DNA of 64,000 nucleotides from Prillingera fragicola (lineage: Eukaryota; Basidiomycota; Tremellomycetes; Trichosporonales; Trichosporonaceae): NCBI GenBank assembly GCA_002335605.1, contig BEDY01000005.1, positions 744,001 through 808,000 of the forward strand, given 5' to 3'. Shown here piece by piece: positions 39,545 through 51,589 of this stretch (within the stretch, counting starts at the first letter, position 1; each line of letters begins with the position of its first letter). The position numbers and the translations under genes were made by a program. The notes under the pieces were generated by a model. It saw nothing but the letters and a program-made list of their open reading frames with translations. It did no database searches and was not told the origin of the DNA.

Positions 39545-39869
39545 ATGCCGTGAGCCATCACCCACTACCACCCAACACAATCAGCGATCCTGGGAAGGAT
39601 TCGCGACAGGACACTATCGTGCTATCACCTATTAGATTACCACTTTGTTGTAGAGACTGACATACAGTGCATTTGTTGACCCCCTTTGAGAGCTCTGTGC
39701 GCGTTGCCTTGCCTACCCCGTGTTTTCAGCGCTGATCACTCACACACTCATGGCCTGGCCTGGACGTACGCCCTTCTGACCACAAACAACAAACATTGAC
39801 CATCTTGTGTCAATCCCAACCCTCTTCATCAACACTACTCTCAAGGACTTCATAGCATCTCCAACAGCC
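39545..39869. other. Intergenic region
   Basis: These 325 bp hold the 3' flank of the phosphatase gene and the promoter of the next gene. I see no gene or distinctive motif. Confidence 0.5.
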
Positions 39870-42800
39870 ATGCTGGTCCTTTCCATCCTGCCCGCTCTGG
39901 CAGCGGCTATCCTCGTATTCCTCGCAATCTATCATCTCTGGCCGCTTCTCCGCCTCCTTCCCTCGCTCGCCTCAAAGCTGGCAAACGCGATACCCCACCC
40001 AGGTGCAAACCTGCCGCGCTCACACTTCAACCTCGCTCCCCGCACCCGTCCCTCGCTGCTGGGCAAGCTGGGAGTACGCTCAGCCATCATCCTCGTGCTC
40101 GTGTTCAACGCCTCGCTCTCTCTAGCGTCGGGCTGGGCAATTGTTGTTGACACCCATCTGGCTGCGCGCCCCGCCCTCCTTGCACTGGCAGTAACGCCCC
40201 TACCATGGTGTATTGCTGTTCTCGCCGCGTTTTCAGTCACCCACCAGAGACATGCGTTCCACCACACCCAGCCAAACGGGCTTGCTCGCGCTGTTGGTGC
40301 CGGAGGTGGCTTGACTGTCGCCACAGTCATCCCACGTGTATTGCCCCTGTCGCTGATCATCCCTGGTGTCGCAGCTGGGATCTGCATGGGAGTGCCGCCC
40401 TCGACTGCCGAGTTTGTGGCACTGGTCTTCAGCTCGTGCTCGTCTGCCTTTGCGCTGGGTCTTATTGGACTGGGGTGGTGGCGTGCTCGTCGGCAGGGTG
40501 CTGTTGGGCTGCGCCTCGACAGTCCTGCTTGCTCGACCCCGGGCATTTCATCACGTCCACTGTCGCCAGGTTCGAAGAGTAGGTCATGTGCCGTTGAGTG
40601 TTGACTCTGACAAGCAGCTCCAGAAGAGGCCCACCACCCCTCCACAGAGCCAACCACACCGCCACGCCCACGCACCCGTTCCACCAACCCAAGCGGCTCG
40701 CCAAACTCGTGGATCTCGAGCCCATCCCCAAGCACGCTCGACAAAGGCCTTCCCGAGTGGTCCTGGTCACTCTCCCCCGGCTCCGACGATTCTCACTATC
40801 CCTACCACGCCCGACCCTCTTCGCCAACCCCACAGCAAACGCAACGCAAGCGCGGCGCACTGCCTACCTCCCGCCATGCCTCTACGACTGCTGTCCACAC
40901 CTCGACTCCTAAGCGCGAATACCCACACAAGCTCCGTCTGAGCCGCGCACCCAAGAACTCCTCGACGCCGCACAAGCGTGGCCACAGCCGCACCAAGACT
41001 AGCACCAGCACAGCCCAGTCGCACTCATTCAGCATCTCAATTGTTGGCGGGTATGAGCCTGATCCTTTCCACCCGCTGCCACGTGGGTTTGAGTCGCTTG
41101 CTAGCTTTCCTCGCTCTGCGAGCATGGAGGCCAACGAGGGCGACGATTGGGGCAGGGAGGCAAAGGGATCAGGCAGCACGCTTGGAATGGCTGTCATGCC
41201 TCTTGAACGCACTCCCAGTGCTACGTGGACTTTGGCACCGTACCGCAACTCGCGCACTCCTACGTCGACCGAGGGAACCGTGGCTGAGGGTAGCACGCAG
41301 GATCAGGCTGCCGGTGCTCAGAATCGCACAGCTGGCAAGAGCAGTCTTCCTGCTTCTGTCGGTAGTCGCGGATCCCAGCCCCCCGTGCTCCCTATCGATC
41401 TTCCAAGTGCTCTTGGTGACTGGGCCCATGACTCGGATGCCGAGCCTGGCTGGATCACAGTCGATGATGGCGGGGAGATGCTCGACGACTGGGGCTCTGG
41501 TGACCGCGGGACCGCTGTCATGGCAGTCCTGTCTGTTGTGTTGTGCTATGTGGGTATTGCATTGCTCTTCTTCTTGTACATTAATGCTAACATACTTAGG
41601 GATTGAGTGTGCCACTTTTGGCCGTTGGCCCTTCTACGGCTGCTCTTGCGTCGTTTGTGGCTGGCCTCATCTTTCCGGCCCCCTTCCTCGTCGGCCAGTC
41701 GTACATTGTTCACCAGCGAGTCCCTGTGCGCACCTTTATGTCCTCCTCAGACTTAGTCACTGCTATCGACAGCACCGAGGTGCTTCCTACTTTTATACCC
41801 CACCTGAGAATCACCAACCTCACGCCAAGGGCAGCAGCTATTGACAACACCCGCCGTCACAATTCGTTCCGTGAAAGCACCCTGTCGCCAGACTCGCGCT
41901 ATCCCTCCCACCGGCACACTGTCTACACCGAGTATGCCAATGCCCACACAGACCCCGCGCTTGTTCGTCGTCTGCACCAGTCGTCAACTGATGTGTGGCT
42001 CCTCAATGGCCATGCTCGTCAAGGTCTCAGCGGTCTGGGTCGCGCAGTCGAAATGTCCAAGCCTCGTCCAGCACTGTCGCTTTCCCCTCCACCGAGGACG
42101 CGACCTCAGAGCATGCTGGGGCGCCTGCGTGGCGGTGTGGTAAGCATGATTGTGACACCAGTGCATGGCGGTGCTGGTCTTGCAATTGACCCCAATGCCA
42201 GCCCTGATCCTCGGCACCGCGTCATTGCCACTGGACCCATTCCTACCATTGCTGTCATCTCCCCGTCGGGGCGGCTGAGCACCGACTCGACAGGGTTTGA
42301 CTCTGGGGTTGGCGCTGAGATCCAGACCGCGACACGTGGAAGGCGCTCGGCCTCGCCATCAATCATTCTCTCCTGGGGTGATAAGCAGCGTTTGGACTGG
42401 ATGTCGCCCGAGTCTACCGAGACGGTCGTGGCTCCGCCACCTCCTACTGCGACTGCGTCAACGGACAACGCGATGCCACTCTTCCGCCCATCGCTTGACC
42501 AAGCCACTTCTGGCACGCCCCCAAAGGTCATTTCGCATGTCAAGGCCAAGTACTCTCATGATTCTGTTTCTCTGCACAGCCCCGGAAATGCTCCACCGCA
42601 CATCTCCACGCCCAACCTGGAAGGCGCTGGCATTGATTTCTCTGCCCGCCTGCTCACCCAGCCGCTCAATCGCCCCGCCAAACTCATCGAGCTGTTTACC
42701 ACTCCAGCTCGCAAGGCTTCTCAGGAGACGCAAGCGAGCATTGAACGCAATGCGGCTCTTGCCCGCTTGATTCTGGCTCGTGGCGAGTCGGTCTCGGCAG

Positions 42801-44020
42801 AGGACAGGGAGGCAGCACGCCAGTGGTCTGCTCTTGAAAGCTCGTCATTCCTCCGCGATGTGACTGCCGGACAGTCCTTCCTCGCCCAAGGCAAGGACAC
42901 CCCTGTGAGCGTCGGCGCTTCATCGCCACCTACGACAGGCAGGAAGCGCATCACCAAGCCTTACCTGCCGCGCATGCGCTCGCGCGAGCGGGCCACCGAC
43001 TTTTTTTTGCGCTCCCAGTCCAAAGGCAAGAAAGAAGGTGGCGAAATGATCGAGCTCTCCACCGTCCCCAGCACCAAGCCATCGTCTACCTCTACACATG
43101 TCCATGCCTCGCATCCTAGCAGCGGTTCGCTGGCGTCTACGACCACGGTCCACTCCTCCGCCTACTCGTCAGAGTACACCGACAGCGTCGACCAAAGCTT
43201 CACTACAAACTCCTCAGTCACCATGCCTCGCCCCCCCCCTCTTCCTCCTCTCCCGTCCTACATCAAGGACCACGAATACGCGCATCCTAACCCCAACACC
43301 TACGCCCCGTTCACTGGTCCATACCCGTCTCCCCCACCTTCCGCGGTCCTGTTCTCGCCAGGACGCGCTCCGATGCAGGCCATGATGGGTATCCTCTCTC
43401 CACCTCGCACGGCTCGGCATGCAAAGGAGCCACAGTCACCTACCCGCAACGCCAACCATGGTCTCCCTTCGCCGACCAAAGCTCCCCAGTCTCCACCACG
43501 TGCCGCTGCCTCCGGTCTTCGCCCACTCCGCCTTCCGAAGCGCGTCGCGAACCGGCGCTCTGTCACGGGCGACTCTGCCGACGCCCGCGAGTCGCTCCTC
43601 GAGCCGCCTCCAGGCTTCACCATCCACGCCGACGCCGAGCAGCCCGCGGGCATTCCCAGAGCGTCGACCGACACGTTTGGTCACGTCAAGGAGTCAACGG
43701 ACTCTGGTCGCATCCCCCTTGCCGAGCTGTCACTGTCGAGCGGTGCTCGTTCTTCGACCGAAACGTCGCGTGCGCGAGCCAAGGTGTCCGGCGGCACGTT
43801 TAATACGGGTAGCGGCAGGTCGGTCGCGGTGTCAACGGCTCACACGTCGTATGCGTCCAAGGGGTCAAAGGCATCCAAGGTCTCCACCGGGTCTGGTGTA
43901 CAGAGTAAGAAGGGTAGCACAAAGTCGAGCATCGCCCCGGTCGCGCTCGTGGAGGGAGGCAATGTCCGTGCCGGTCGCGGGCGTCACGTACGTGCCGAAG
44001 TTAGTGGTATTCGCGTGTGA
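39870..44020 (+). CDS. Seven-helix membrane protein of unknown function
   Basis: Exons 39870-40578, about 40618-41549, and 41600-44020 give about 1353 residues. Five hydrophobic helices lie in the first 205 residues (about 1-27, 69-92, 100-121, 147-172, 180-203). A Ser/Pro/Thr-rich loop of about 330 residues follows, then two more helices (about 535-580, split by intron 2 between VVLCY and GLSVPLL), and a 770-residue disordered tail with poly-Pro and Ser runs. I recognise no family. The acceptor of intron 1 could be 40614, 40617 or 40623; all keep phase and differ by one to three residues. The second donor is GTGGGT, also used in SEN54 and NUP159. Three apparently separate open frames join into one gene. 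Confidence 0.7.
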
Positions 44021-44172
44021 GCGCACGTAGTGACAATCTGTGAGAACAAGCCATCCGCGTCCGACCGTAATCACCTATGCAATCTCTGTGCATCTAAACC
44101 TAGCCTATGGTTATTTGAGAGTCTCGCAGACAGTCTTGGGGATACTAGATGGTCTGCGGGTACGTTTAGAAT

Positions 44173-44967
44173 CTACAAACGAGGACGCTTGGCCGCGCTG
44201 GGGCTATCGGCTGGACTCACGTTCGCAAGGAACTTGTCCCACTCAGCCTTGCCAAAGCTGCTGCTGATAGAATCGTCCTTGAGGCCGTTGACGAGGACCG
44301 TGGGGGTGACGTGGATGCCGTTCTGGCGGCCCTCCTTGACTGCAGGCGTTAGACGTGACACGACGTGCTTGGGGGTGACTCACTGAGATACTTGAACTCG
44401 TTGAAGAGAGAGCTTCCGCCGTTGTTCTTCTCGTGAACCTGGAGCTTCTCAAGCAGGGGCGCGGCGGCCTGGCTACGTGGGCCCTGGGGGAGCTTGCCGG
44501 CCTTCTCGAGGACGTTCAACCCAACGTCAACGTACGCCTGCTGCATTTGCTCGGGAGTCTTGCTGGCGGCAGGGCGATTGAACCACTGGTCCTGAATGTC
44601 GAGGACGGCGAGGAAGTAGTCCCAGAACAGCTCGGGGTACTGGTTGCCGAAGACCATGATGGCCTCGACAGAGTACGACGAGAAGTAGTGGCTGGGACGT
44701 GGTCAGGTTTAGAGCCAAAACAAGGACATACAAGGGCTGAGCATAGAGACGAATGATGAGCTGAAGCTGGCCATCGTACTTGCCACCGCTCGTGATCTCG
44801 GGGACAATGTTGGCGTGCAGCGAGCGAGCCATCTTGGCCGAGAAGGGGCACAGAGGGTCAAGGTAGCTGCGACGTGAGTTTCCTTTGCAGCTTCTGTAAA
44901 CTCACACATCGAGCGTCTGGCCGCCAGTGCCAGTACGAAGGAAGGAAAGAGCGGTAGGGAGACCCAT
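44173..44967 (-). CDS. DsbA/thioredoxin-fold protein with CPFS motif
   Basis: Exons 44967-44906, 44866-44732, 44691-44384 and 44339-44173 give 223 residues. A thioredoxin-like fold of the DsbA (Thioredoxin_4) type is suggested by VYLDPLCPFSAKMA near the start, a helical insertion (YPELFWDYFLAVLDIQDQWF) and the cis-Pro strand GIHVTPTVLVNGL near the end. The active-site position reads Cys-Pro-Phe-Ser, with one cysteine only, so it is not a normal CXXC disulfide oxidoreductase. No signal peptide is seen, so it is probably cytosolic. Substrate is unknown. It ends 152 bp from the convergent seven-helix gene and diverges from the GT61 gene. Confidence 0.83.
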
Positions 44968-45380
44968 GATTCTAAAGTTGGTATCAGAGTTGATGGAAGA
45001 GCAACTTCAAAATCAGAGATGGTGTGAACATGTCGCACATCATGGTGTGTCGTCATATCCCCTCCACATTCGGACATCACTCAGGCGATTCGGAAAATAC
45101 CCCCGTCTAGCCGAGGATCAGATACCGTGTGCACATTCCCCCAGGCACACGGCTACTGTAGGACTGGAGCCAGCCGGATGGGCGGCGGATCGGCGGTGAG
45201 TATCGGGTGGCGATTGGGTGGTGGCGTTGGGGCGAGCTCCGGGGTTTTGAGGTACCGCCCAAGGCTTCCGCACAATGTCGTGCCGCTCTGCATGTGCAGC
45301 GAATGTTACTGAAGCACCTCCACAACTCTTTAATCATCTTTGCTGCTGGACAGCTACGACCACAATAGCTTGACGGTGCC
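44968..45380. promoter_or_regulatory. Divergent region between DsbA-like and GT61 genes
   Basis: These 413 bp separate two start codons on opposite strands and should contain both promoters. Nothing distinctive is seen besides a G-rich patch near 45178-45245. Confidence 0.5.
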
Positions 45381-47246
45381 ATGGCGTCACTCTTGGCACA
45401 GTTGCGGGGCTATGCGCCACTTGGTGAGTGATACTTCTGCTCCGCAGTTAAGGGCCTCCACGAATGCCCAGAGACGCCGAGACAACACCCCGCAGCAGTT
45501 GCGCGACTGAGCCTCGGCGTCTTGGGTTTGATATGATAACCCCTTAACCCTTATAGCGTATTGACGATCCGCAGAGACGCAGCCCAGTGGCGAGTTGGCG
45601 GGAAGCGCCCATCCTTCGGTGTTCAGCAAGGTTTCGTCCGTGTGTGGCAACAAAAAGCAACTACGAAACCTAGGTTTGTTTCATCGTGGCCTAGGCCGAC
45701 GTTGCCAAAGCTGACATTCATGCAGTCGCTTTGGTGATGGGCGCCACCCTCGTTCTCGTCACATTCATGTGGCACTCCTCCGTCGCCACGGTATATGGCA
45801 AGGAGACAATACTCCTCGGCGGGTCACCTGGGTTCGAGTACTTGGAAAATGTGTGGTACAAGTATAAGACATTTTGTGAGTCCTTGAGACCATGGCCGAC
45901 GTCGCTGATGAGCCATAGACTTGTTCTCGTCTACACCAGCAGGCCTGCCAAACGAGACCATGACTGTCACCGGCGTTGGAATGAGAATCGAGCCGCAGTC
46001 ACGGAGAGAGGACGACCATGCTACCCCGAGCGTGTTCTTTCACGGCACCTCGAGTACGTTCTCTTCATGGGCTGGGAAACGGGCTGATCAAACAAGTGTT
46101 CATGGATGAGGGCGCAGACTCTCAGTACAATGGTCTTGGGTGGGTCGTCTTTCTCCCTTTCGTATACATCTAACGCTGCAGCCACTTTTACCACTTTGCA
46201 GCCGAAGCCTTGCTAGGAGGATTGGCGTCAATGGCAACTTGGGCTGGAGAGAAGTCCTTTGTACCTGACCGACTGATCTTTCCTTGGGCCCACAACTGGA
46301 GAGACTGGGACGGCCTCAACCCAATGGTCGCGAACGGCATATTTGGTGATAACATTATCGAGGCTGAAGAATGGAAAAACCTCAGTGAAGGCAATGGCTG
46401 GGTCTACTTTGAGCGCAGTAGGTGATAGACCGCTTGTCACAGGTTGAACTGACAGCCAGTCGTAATCGTAGACCGCTGGGCTGCTCACCGGAACACACCG
46501 TTGGTCGAAACATGGAACAAGATGGGCGCTGGCATCTTTACCACTCCAAAGCAGCCTCGTTTCTTTGAACATGCCCGGCATCGCCTTCTGGACACTTTCA
46601 GCATTCCTGACCGAGAGCCTGGGAGTCGGCAGCAGTTGGTTTACGTGGACCGCCAGTCCAGCTCGCGCAAACTCCCAGAAGAGACACAAGCCGTCCTATT
46701 GACCCAGCTAGAGGAGTTTGCGCAGCGTGCAAACATCGAATTTAAACATGCCGTGTTTGAGGGTGTGCCACCGAAGGAGCAGGTGCTCGCAGTGTCACAG
46801 GCTACGGTATGTTTCAAAGTGCTCGTGGTGCTAGCTGACGGCAAGATCATGCTCGGCATTCATGGAAACGGCCTCACTCACGAGCTGTGGATGCCTAGCG
46901 GTGGCACTGTCGTCGAGGTGAGCTGCTCAACAAAGTGAAGGCTGACAGGAAGCTGTTCCCACTCAACACTTTTCTGCGCGATTACCTGTTACCCGCCGAG
47001 GTTCTTGGACACACGCACATTGCGATTGTGAGTTTAAACGGAGACGTGCAGCGATACTGACTCTCAGCGAAACAACACAATCTTCACCAAGGAGCAGTAT
47101 GCCTCCATTGGCCAGGAGGGTCAAGAGCATACCCACGACGGGACACCGGTATTGGTAAGTTGGGCAGGTCGGGTAGGATGTGACTGACCGTCAAGCTCGA
47201 CGTGCCGTTCCTCATTTCCGTGCTCGAGGGCGTCGTTCGTACATAG
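45381..47246 (+). CDS. Glycosyltransferase family 61 protein, type II membrane
   Basis: Ten exons: 45381-45423, 45726-45875, 45919-46053, 46097-46139, 46182-46417, 46460-46806, 46846-46917, 46953-47027, 47068-47154 and 47196-47246, giving 412 residues. Exon 1 joins exon 2 to make a signal anchor (LVALVMGATLVLVTFMW, about 14-33), as in Golgi enzymes. GT61 (DUF563) motifs follow: GHFYHFAAEALLGG (across introns 4), VIVDRWAAHRN, and IMLGIHGNGLTHELWMP, then FPLNTFLRDYLLPAEVLGH. GT61 enzymes include xylosyl- and N-acetylglucosaminyl-transferases; donor and acceptor cannot be told here. Intron 1 is 302 nt, several times longer than its neighbours. Introns 3 and 7 use AAG acceptors, and intron 6 (39 nt) is in frame without a stop. 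Confidence 0.85.
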
Positions 47247-48748
47247 ATGGGAGGTACTGATTTGCACTGTAATTGTACACCGTTGTATCGATGCTTTTGC
47301 CATTATTTGCGCTATGGGGTCCCAGTCTTGACTGACAGCTAACGGGATTTGCCACACTGTTTGCCATTCTTACCGACCGGCTGTGCAGCGGCATTGAAGT
47401 CCATCCACTGCTGCTAAAGCCAGGGGGCTAGGCGATGGACAAGAGGTGATACTGGTGATGCGTGACGGAATAGAATTAATGGAGCGGTCTGCATCCACGG
47501 TGTACTATACGTACTGTACAGCCATTGGGGAAGTGCAACGGCGCAGCATACCCTGTCAGCTGTCAGCGGATGAGTGTAATCATTCTGCGTCAGAATCCGA
47601 CGCGTTCCTGCGCAGCTAATGACATTTGGCCGACGATCCGACGATCTTGCGTGATTGCGCAGCCTTTACTCCACAGAGCCACGCTCTCCGCTCGGCCGCT
47701 AGACAATCGCCAACGTGTGCGCAGATTCCAGTAAAGCTAACTGTTGCTGCTCTGCGGCATGCACTAGAAGCGCAGCGCAGGGCAGCTTGCCAGTGACCAG
47801 GGGCCAGGGGCCGGCGGCCATCTGGGAGAGGTGTATTTTCGACACATGCCGCCAGCTTGCCCAGCTGGCAGCCAAGATCAAAACATGTTGGTGGCGACGG
47901 TGGTTGTGGCACCCTGGAGCTCGCCCTTATGAACTCGCATGATTACCCTTCCGAACGATCACGCGAGAACGCGCCGGGATATACGGGGATCCCACCAGCT
48001 GCATAAGAAGACGACCCGTTAGTGAGGACATGGAAGAGAATGGCTGCTCGTCTACGTACTCACTCTGAACGCGCTCGAGTTGAACCAGGCCGAACATTGC
48101 CAGGATCGAGACCGTAATATCATAAGATGAGCCAAACAAAAAGTTCAGGTACAGATGCCGTTGAATAAACCTTCGTTCCTGGAATTAAGCGCTGCCCTTG
48201 CACTTGGCTTCTGTTAGTCACAAAAATCAAACATTGTCCCTGTGCGCTGTGGTGCAAGGGACTGCACGCACTCCCTGGGTGCGGTGGATGCCGAGCGGAG
48301 CGGTGCCAAAGCATGGCCAAGGATGGTGCGGGTGTGGTGCATTTAGGGTCACGTGCGCCCCAGCAACTATATTGGGGCTCGTACACGGCGCTAAAACGGC
48401 GCGGCTTTCTTAATCGAGCACCCACAGAGCGCACAGAGCTCCCCATATGCAGTCTGCATCTGCTGCTGTAGTGCTCCTTTGTCCCTGGCTCTCCTCTGCG
48501 TGGCTGCTGTGATCCCTGGCGCTTCCCCTCCGCGGCAACCACCGTCAGGTACAGCACGGCGGTACCTCAACGAACCACGACCCGACGCCAATTTTATCCC
48601 TGTCGTTGTGCCAAGTACACTGTTCGGCTTGCCTCTCCACCAATAGTCCATTGCCATTACCTGCGCGCGGGCCAGAGCTCCAGACACCGGCGACTACCAG
48701 AAACACGTGCACGCCTGGGAGTTGCGCGCGGGGTGCGGCTCGCTTAGG
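47247..48748. other. Intergenic region, no gene seen
   Basis: These 1.5 kb hold the 3' flank of the GT61 gene and the upstream region of the GT31 gene. The open frames are below 150 codons and without domains. No tRNA-like cloverleaf was found by eye. Confidence 0.45.
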
Positions 48749-51589
48749 ATGGCAGACTCTGATCGAGCTCTTCGTTGGGACAAGGACAGCCGCTACCCTT
48801 CCCCGCCCCAACAAACCCAACGCTCCAACTCGTCCGCCCACCACGGCACATTGCGGCCCTCTAGGTTGGCTGCCTCCATGACCAGGTCCAGCTCGGCCAG
48901 CTCCCTACACGTTGAAGCGGCGCCGACATGCGATACAACTGCACTAGACCCTAGCGCCGTGGTTGACATCAGGAATCAGACACCCGGACACCAGGCCCTG
49001 TGTCAACCTGCCAGTGCCGCCGCTGCTGGTCCATCTCTACACCGTGCGCTGGACACAGATCTCGCCTCGCCAACGCCGCTCACTACACAATCTCGAGGAT
49101 TGTCTCTGAAACTTCGTCCAACGTTGGACCTCATCGACGTTACTGGCGCCGGAACGACCTTGCCATCGACATCATCCCACCACAACCAGCACCTTGGCGC
49201 GACAACGGACAACCCCACCTCATTTACCTCTGCTCTCTCCCCCACCTTGCCCACTGAGGGCGTGTCGGGCTCGACTGTCCACCGTCGTCGCCTGTCTTCT
49301 GCGACCACTCGCAGGCCCAGTGTAGCTCGCGACGCGTCCCCGTTCTTTCCTCGTGCAGCGGCATCGACTCCTTCAACTCAGGTAGCTCCCAGCAGCTCAC
49401 TCGAACACGGACGCTTGAGTGTGTTTGACGGGCCATCGAGCAGTCACGGAATCGCCACGCCACAGCACAAGCAGAGACTGTCTGACACGGACTTTGACGA
49501 GACAAAATCGTCACAAGCAACTTTCAACACCTACTCAGAGCGCAAGCGATACTCGCGGCACTTGAGCGCTATCAGCTCGAACGCCATGTCTAGTTCGCCA
49601 CATTTTACTGCGGTGTCCATGGCAGGCCCATCGTCGTCGCCCCGGTCGCAAGCCAACGATGCCATCAAGCTCGTCCCCATGTCATCCGCACCGTCCGATG
49701 CTACACCCAGCTACACATCAGAGCAGGGACTAAGCGACCCGGGAGCAGGCAGCCCCCGCACTTCAACGTCGACCTCGAGCTCGCCTGCCGGTAGCTGGGC
49801 TGTTCCGTACTCGTACTCGGACAGTGACAGCTCGGCAGACGAATTGTCGTCTGTGAACAAGGGAGGATGGTGGCAACACGACGAGACTCCTGGGCGCACA
49901 CAGCGGTCCCGACCGAAGACTTATAGGCAAAGCAACTCGTCAAGAAGGCTGCCCGCCGGACTACGCCGCTGGGGATGGCTTTTGGGTCCTCTGCAAGGCG
50001 TTTTGTTAGGCCCGCAAAGGGGCGAAGGCCGCAGGACAGTGCAGCAGCAGCAGCGAAGAACGACAATCTTGGGATCAAAGACTTTGGCCAAGGCCTGCGA
50101 CTATGTGGACGACGAGCCTTGGGTGATTGTGAGTATGGAATCTTTGTGCAGCGCTGACCTTCAGACTCTTGGTGTTGTGAGCTTCCTCTTCTTCGCCCTG
50201 TTTATGACATGTACGATAAAGTACATTCTCGACCCAGACAAGGACCCAGTTCCTTGGCGCGAGTACTGTTCAGCCGAATACCCAACCCTCTTCTCCCTCA
50301 AGCCCGAGATTTCGACATTCGAACTCCAGCCCATCCTACCCAACGACACATTATGGCCGTACCCGGGCCATAAAGCTGCTCCTTACAATGAGGCTCTGAA
50401 CGCCACGGCCGTCGACGGAATAGAGCCGGTCAGCATACTCGTTGGTGTGTTGACAACTGCCTGGTCCTTCCAGCGTCGCAACCTCATCCGTCAGAGCTAT
50501 GCGTCGCATCACCGCTCGCGCGCCGCCGGGACAGAAGGTGTCAACGTCAAGTTCATTATGGGCCGTCCTGGTCCCGCTCACGCCCGTGCCGTTGAGCTGG
50601 AAATGGAAAGTAAGCTTGGACATTGCAAACCGTTGCTGACTTCAGCCCACGACGACATTGTTATTCTGGACATTCAAGAGAACATGAATTCGGGAAAGAC
50701 ACATGCCTACTTTTCCTGGGCAGCGAGCAGTGCCAGCGTACCCGACTATGAGTACCCCGACTTTCCGCGCACCCCAGAGAGCAAGGCCGAGTTCGACCGG
50801 ATACGAAGTGAAACCGGAGCTACGCCCGCGCCCATCCTCCGTGGCGAACGGCGGCCACATTACGTGGCCAAAGCCGACGACGATGCTTTCATCATGCTCG
50901 GCGAGATGGAGAAACGTCTTCGTGCGACCCCGAGGAGCAAGACGTTCTGGGGCTACATGGTTCGCCGCGAGTTTATCGCTGGCGAGTGCTACGCCATGTC
51001 GCTCGACCTCACCGAATACGTGCGCGACGAGCCTAAGCTGCGCCAGATGATAGTGGGCAAGGAAGACAAGCTCACGTCCAAGTGGATGAAGCTGCATCCG
51101 GAACGCGAGAACATTACCTGGGCGTCGGAGCGCTGCTGGATATACGATCACCCAAAGGCCAAGACTGTTTACTCGCATGGGTTCCTGTTCCCCGACGAGG
51201 TCGCACGCAGTCGCGCTGAGCGTGCCAAGGGTCTTCCAGAGCACGAGGTAGACCTCCGCGGCGGCAGGCGGGCCGAAGCATTCTCGACAGTGTCCACGTT
51301 TGCAACACCGTACACGCCGCCTATGCCTGGTCTCAGTATGGACGAGCAAGTGGAGGCTTTGGTAGAGGGTAGCGGCATGTCTCGGCTACGGGATCTGCAC
51401 AACGCCCGCTGGCTGCCCGATATACGCCAGCGTGTCCAGACTCTGATGAGCCAACGCCCGTCACGCGCTGAGCGTTTCCTGGGCGACCAGGCGGAACGCG
51501 GCGGCACTGTCGTTGTGCACTTTATCAAGCGTCACGAATGGTTTGTCGACACTATCGCTGCTTTGCTGGGCCCGGCAGAGACGCGATAG
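48749..51589 (+). CDS. Beta-1,3-glycosyltransferase of family GT31, long N-terminal tail
   Basis: Exons 48749-50128, 50165-50609 and 50646-51589 give 922 residues. A Ser/Thr/Pro-rich N-terminal region of 460 residues precedes a transmembrane anchor (GVVSFLFFALFMTCTIKYI, about 461-482). The GT31 (galactosyltransferase) catalytic domain then has RRNLIRQSY, VKFIMGRPG, DDIVILDIQENMNSGKTHAY, the metal-binding KADDDAFI and FIAGECYAMS. This type II topology places the enzyme in the Golgi. Donor and linkage are unknown. Both introns are 36 nt, in frame and stop-free, so a plain scan sees one continuous frame with 24 false residues. The first in-frame ATG is 48749; the frame is open upstream from a GTG. 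Confidence 0.88.
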   Translation: MADSDRALRWDKDSRYPSPPQQTQRSNSSAHHGTLRPSRLAASMTRSSSASSLHVEAAPTCDTTALDPSAVVDIRNQTPGHQALCQPASAAAAGPSLHRALDTDLASPTPLTTQSRGLSLKLRPTLDLIDVTGAGTTLPSTSSHHNQHLGATTDNPTSFTSALSPTLPTEGVSGSTVHRRRLSSATTRRPSVARDASPFFPRAAASTPSTQVAPSSSLEHGRLSVFDGPSSSHGIATPQHKQRLSDTDFDETKSSQATFNTYSERKRYSRHLSAISSNAMSSSPHFTAVSMAGPSSSPRSQANDAIKLVPMSSAPSDATPSYTSEQGLSDPGAGSPRTSTSTSSSPAGSWAVPYSYSDSDSSADELSSVNKGGWWQHDETPGRTQRSRPKTYRQSNSSRRLPAGLRRWGWLLGPLQGVLLGPQRGEGRRTVQQQQRRTTILGSKTLAKACDYVDDEPWVIVSMESLCSADLQTLGVVSFLFFALFMTCTIKYILDPDKDPVPWREYCSAEYPTLFSLKPEISTFELQPILPNDTLWPYPGHKAAPYNEALNATAVDGIEPVSILVGVLTTAWSFQRRNLIRQSYASHHRSRAAGTEGVNVKFIMGRPGPAHARAVELEMESKLGHCKPLLTSAHDDIVILDIQENMNSGKTHAYFSWAASSASVPDYEYPDFPRTPESKAEFDRIRSETGATPAPILRGERRPHYVAKADDDAFIMLGEMEKRLRATPRSKTFWGYMVRREFIAGECYAMSLDLTEYVRDEPKLRQMIVGKEDKLTSKWMKLHPERENITWASERCWIYDHPKAKTVYSHGFLFPDEVARSRAERAKGLPEHEVDLRGGRRAEAFSTVSTFATPYTPPMPGLSMDEQVEALVEGSGMSRLRDLHNARWLPDIRQRVQTLMSQRPSRAERFLGDQAERGGTVVVHFIKRHEWFVDTIAALLGPAETR

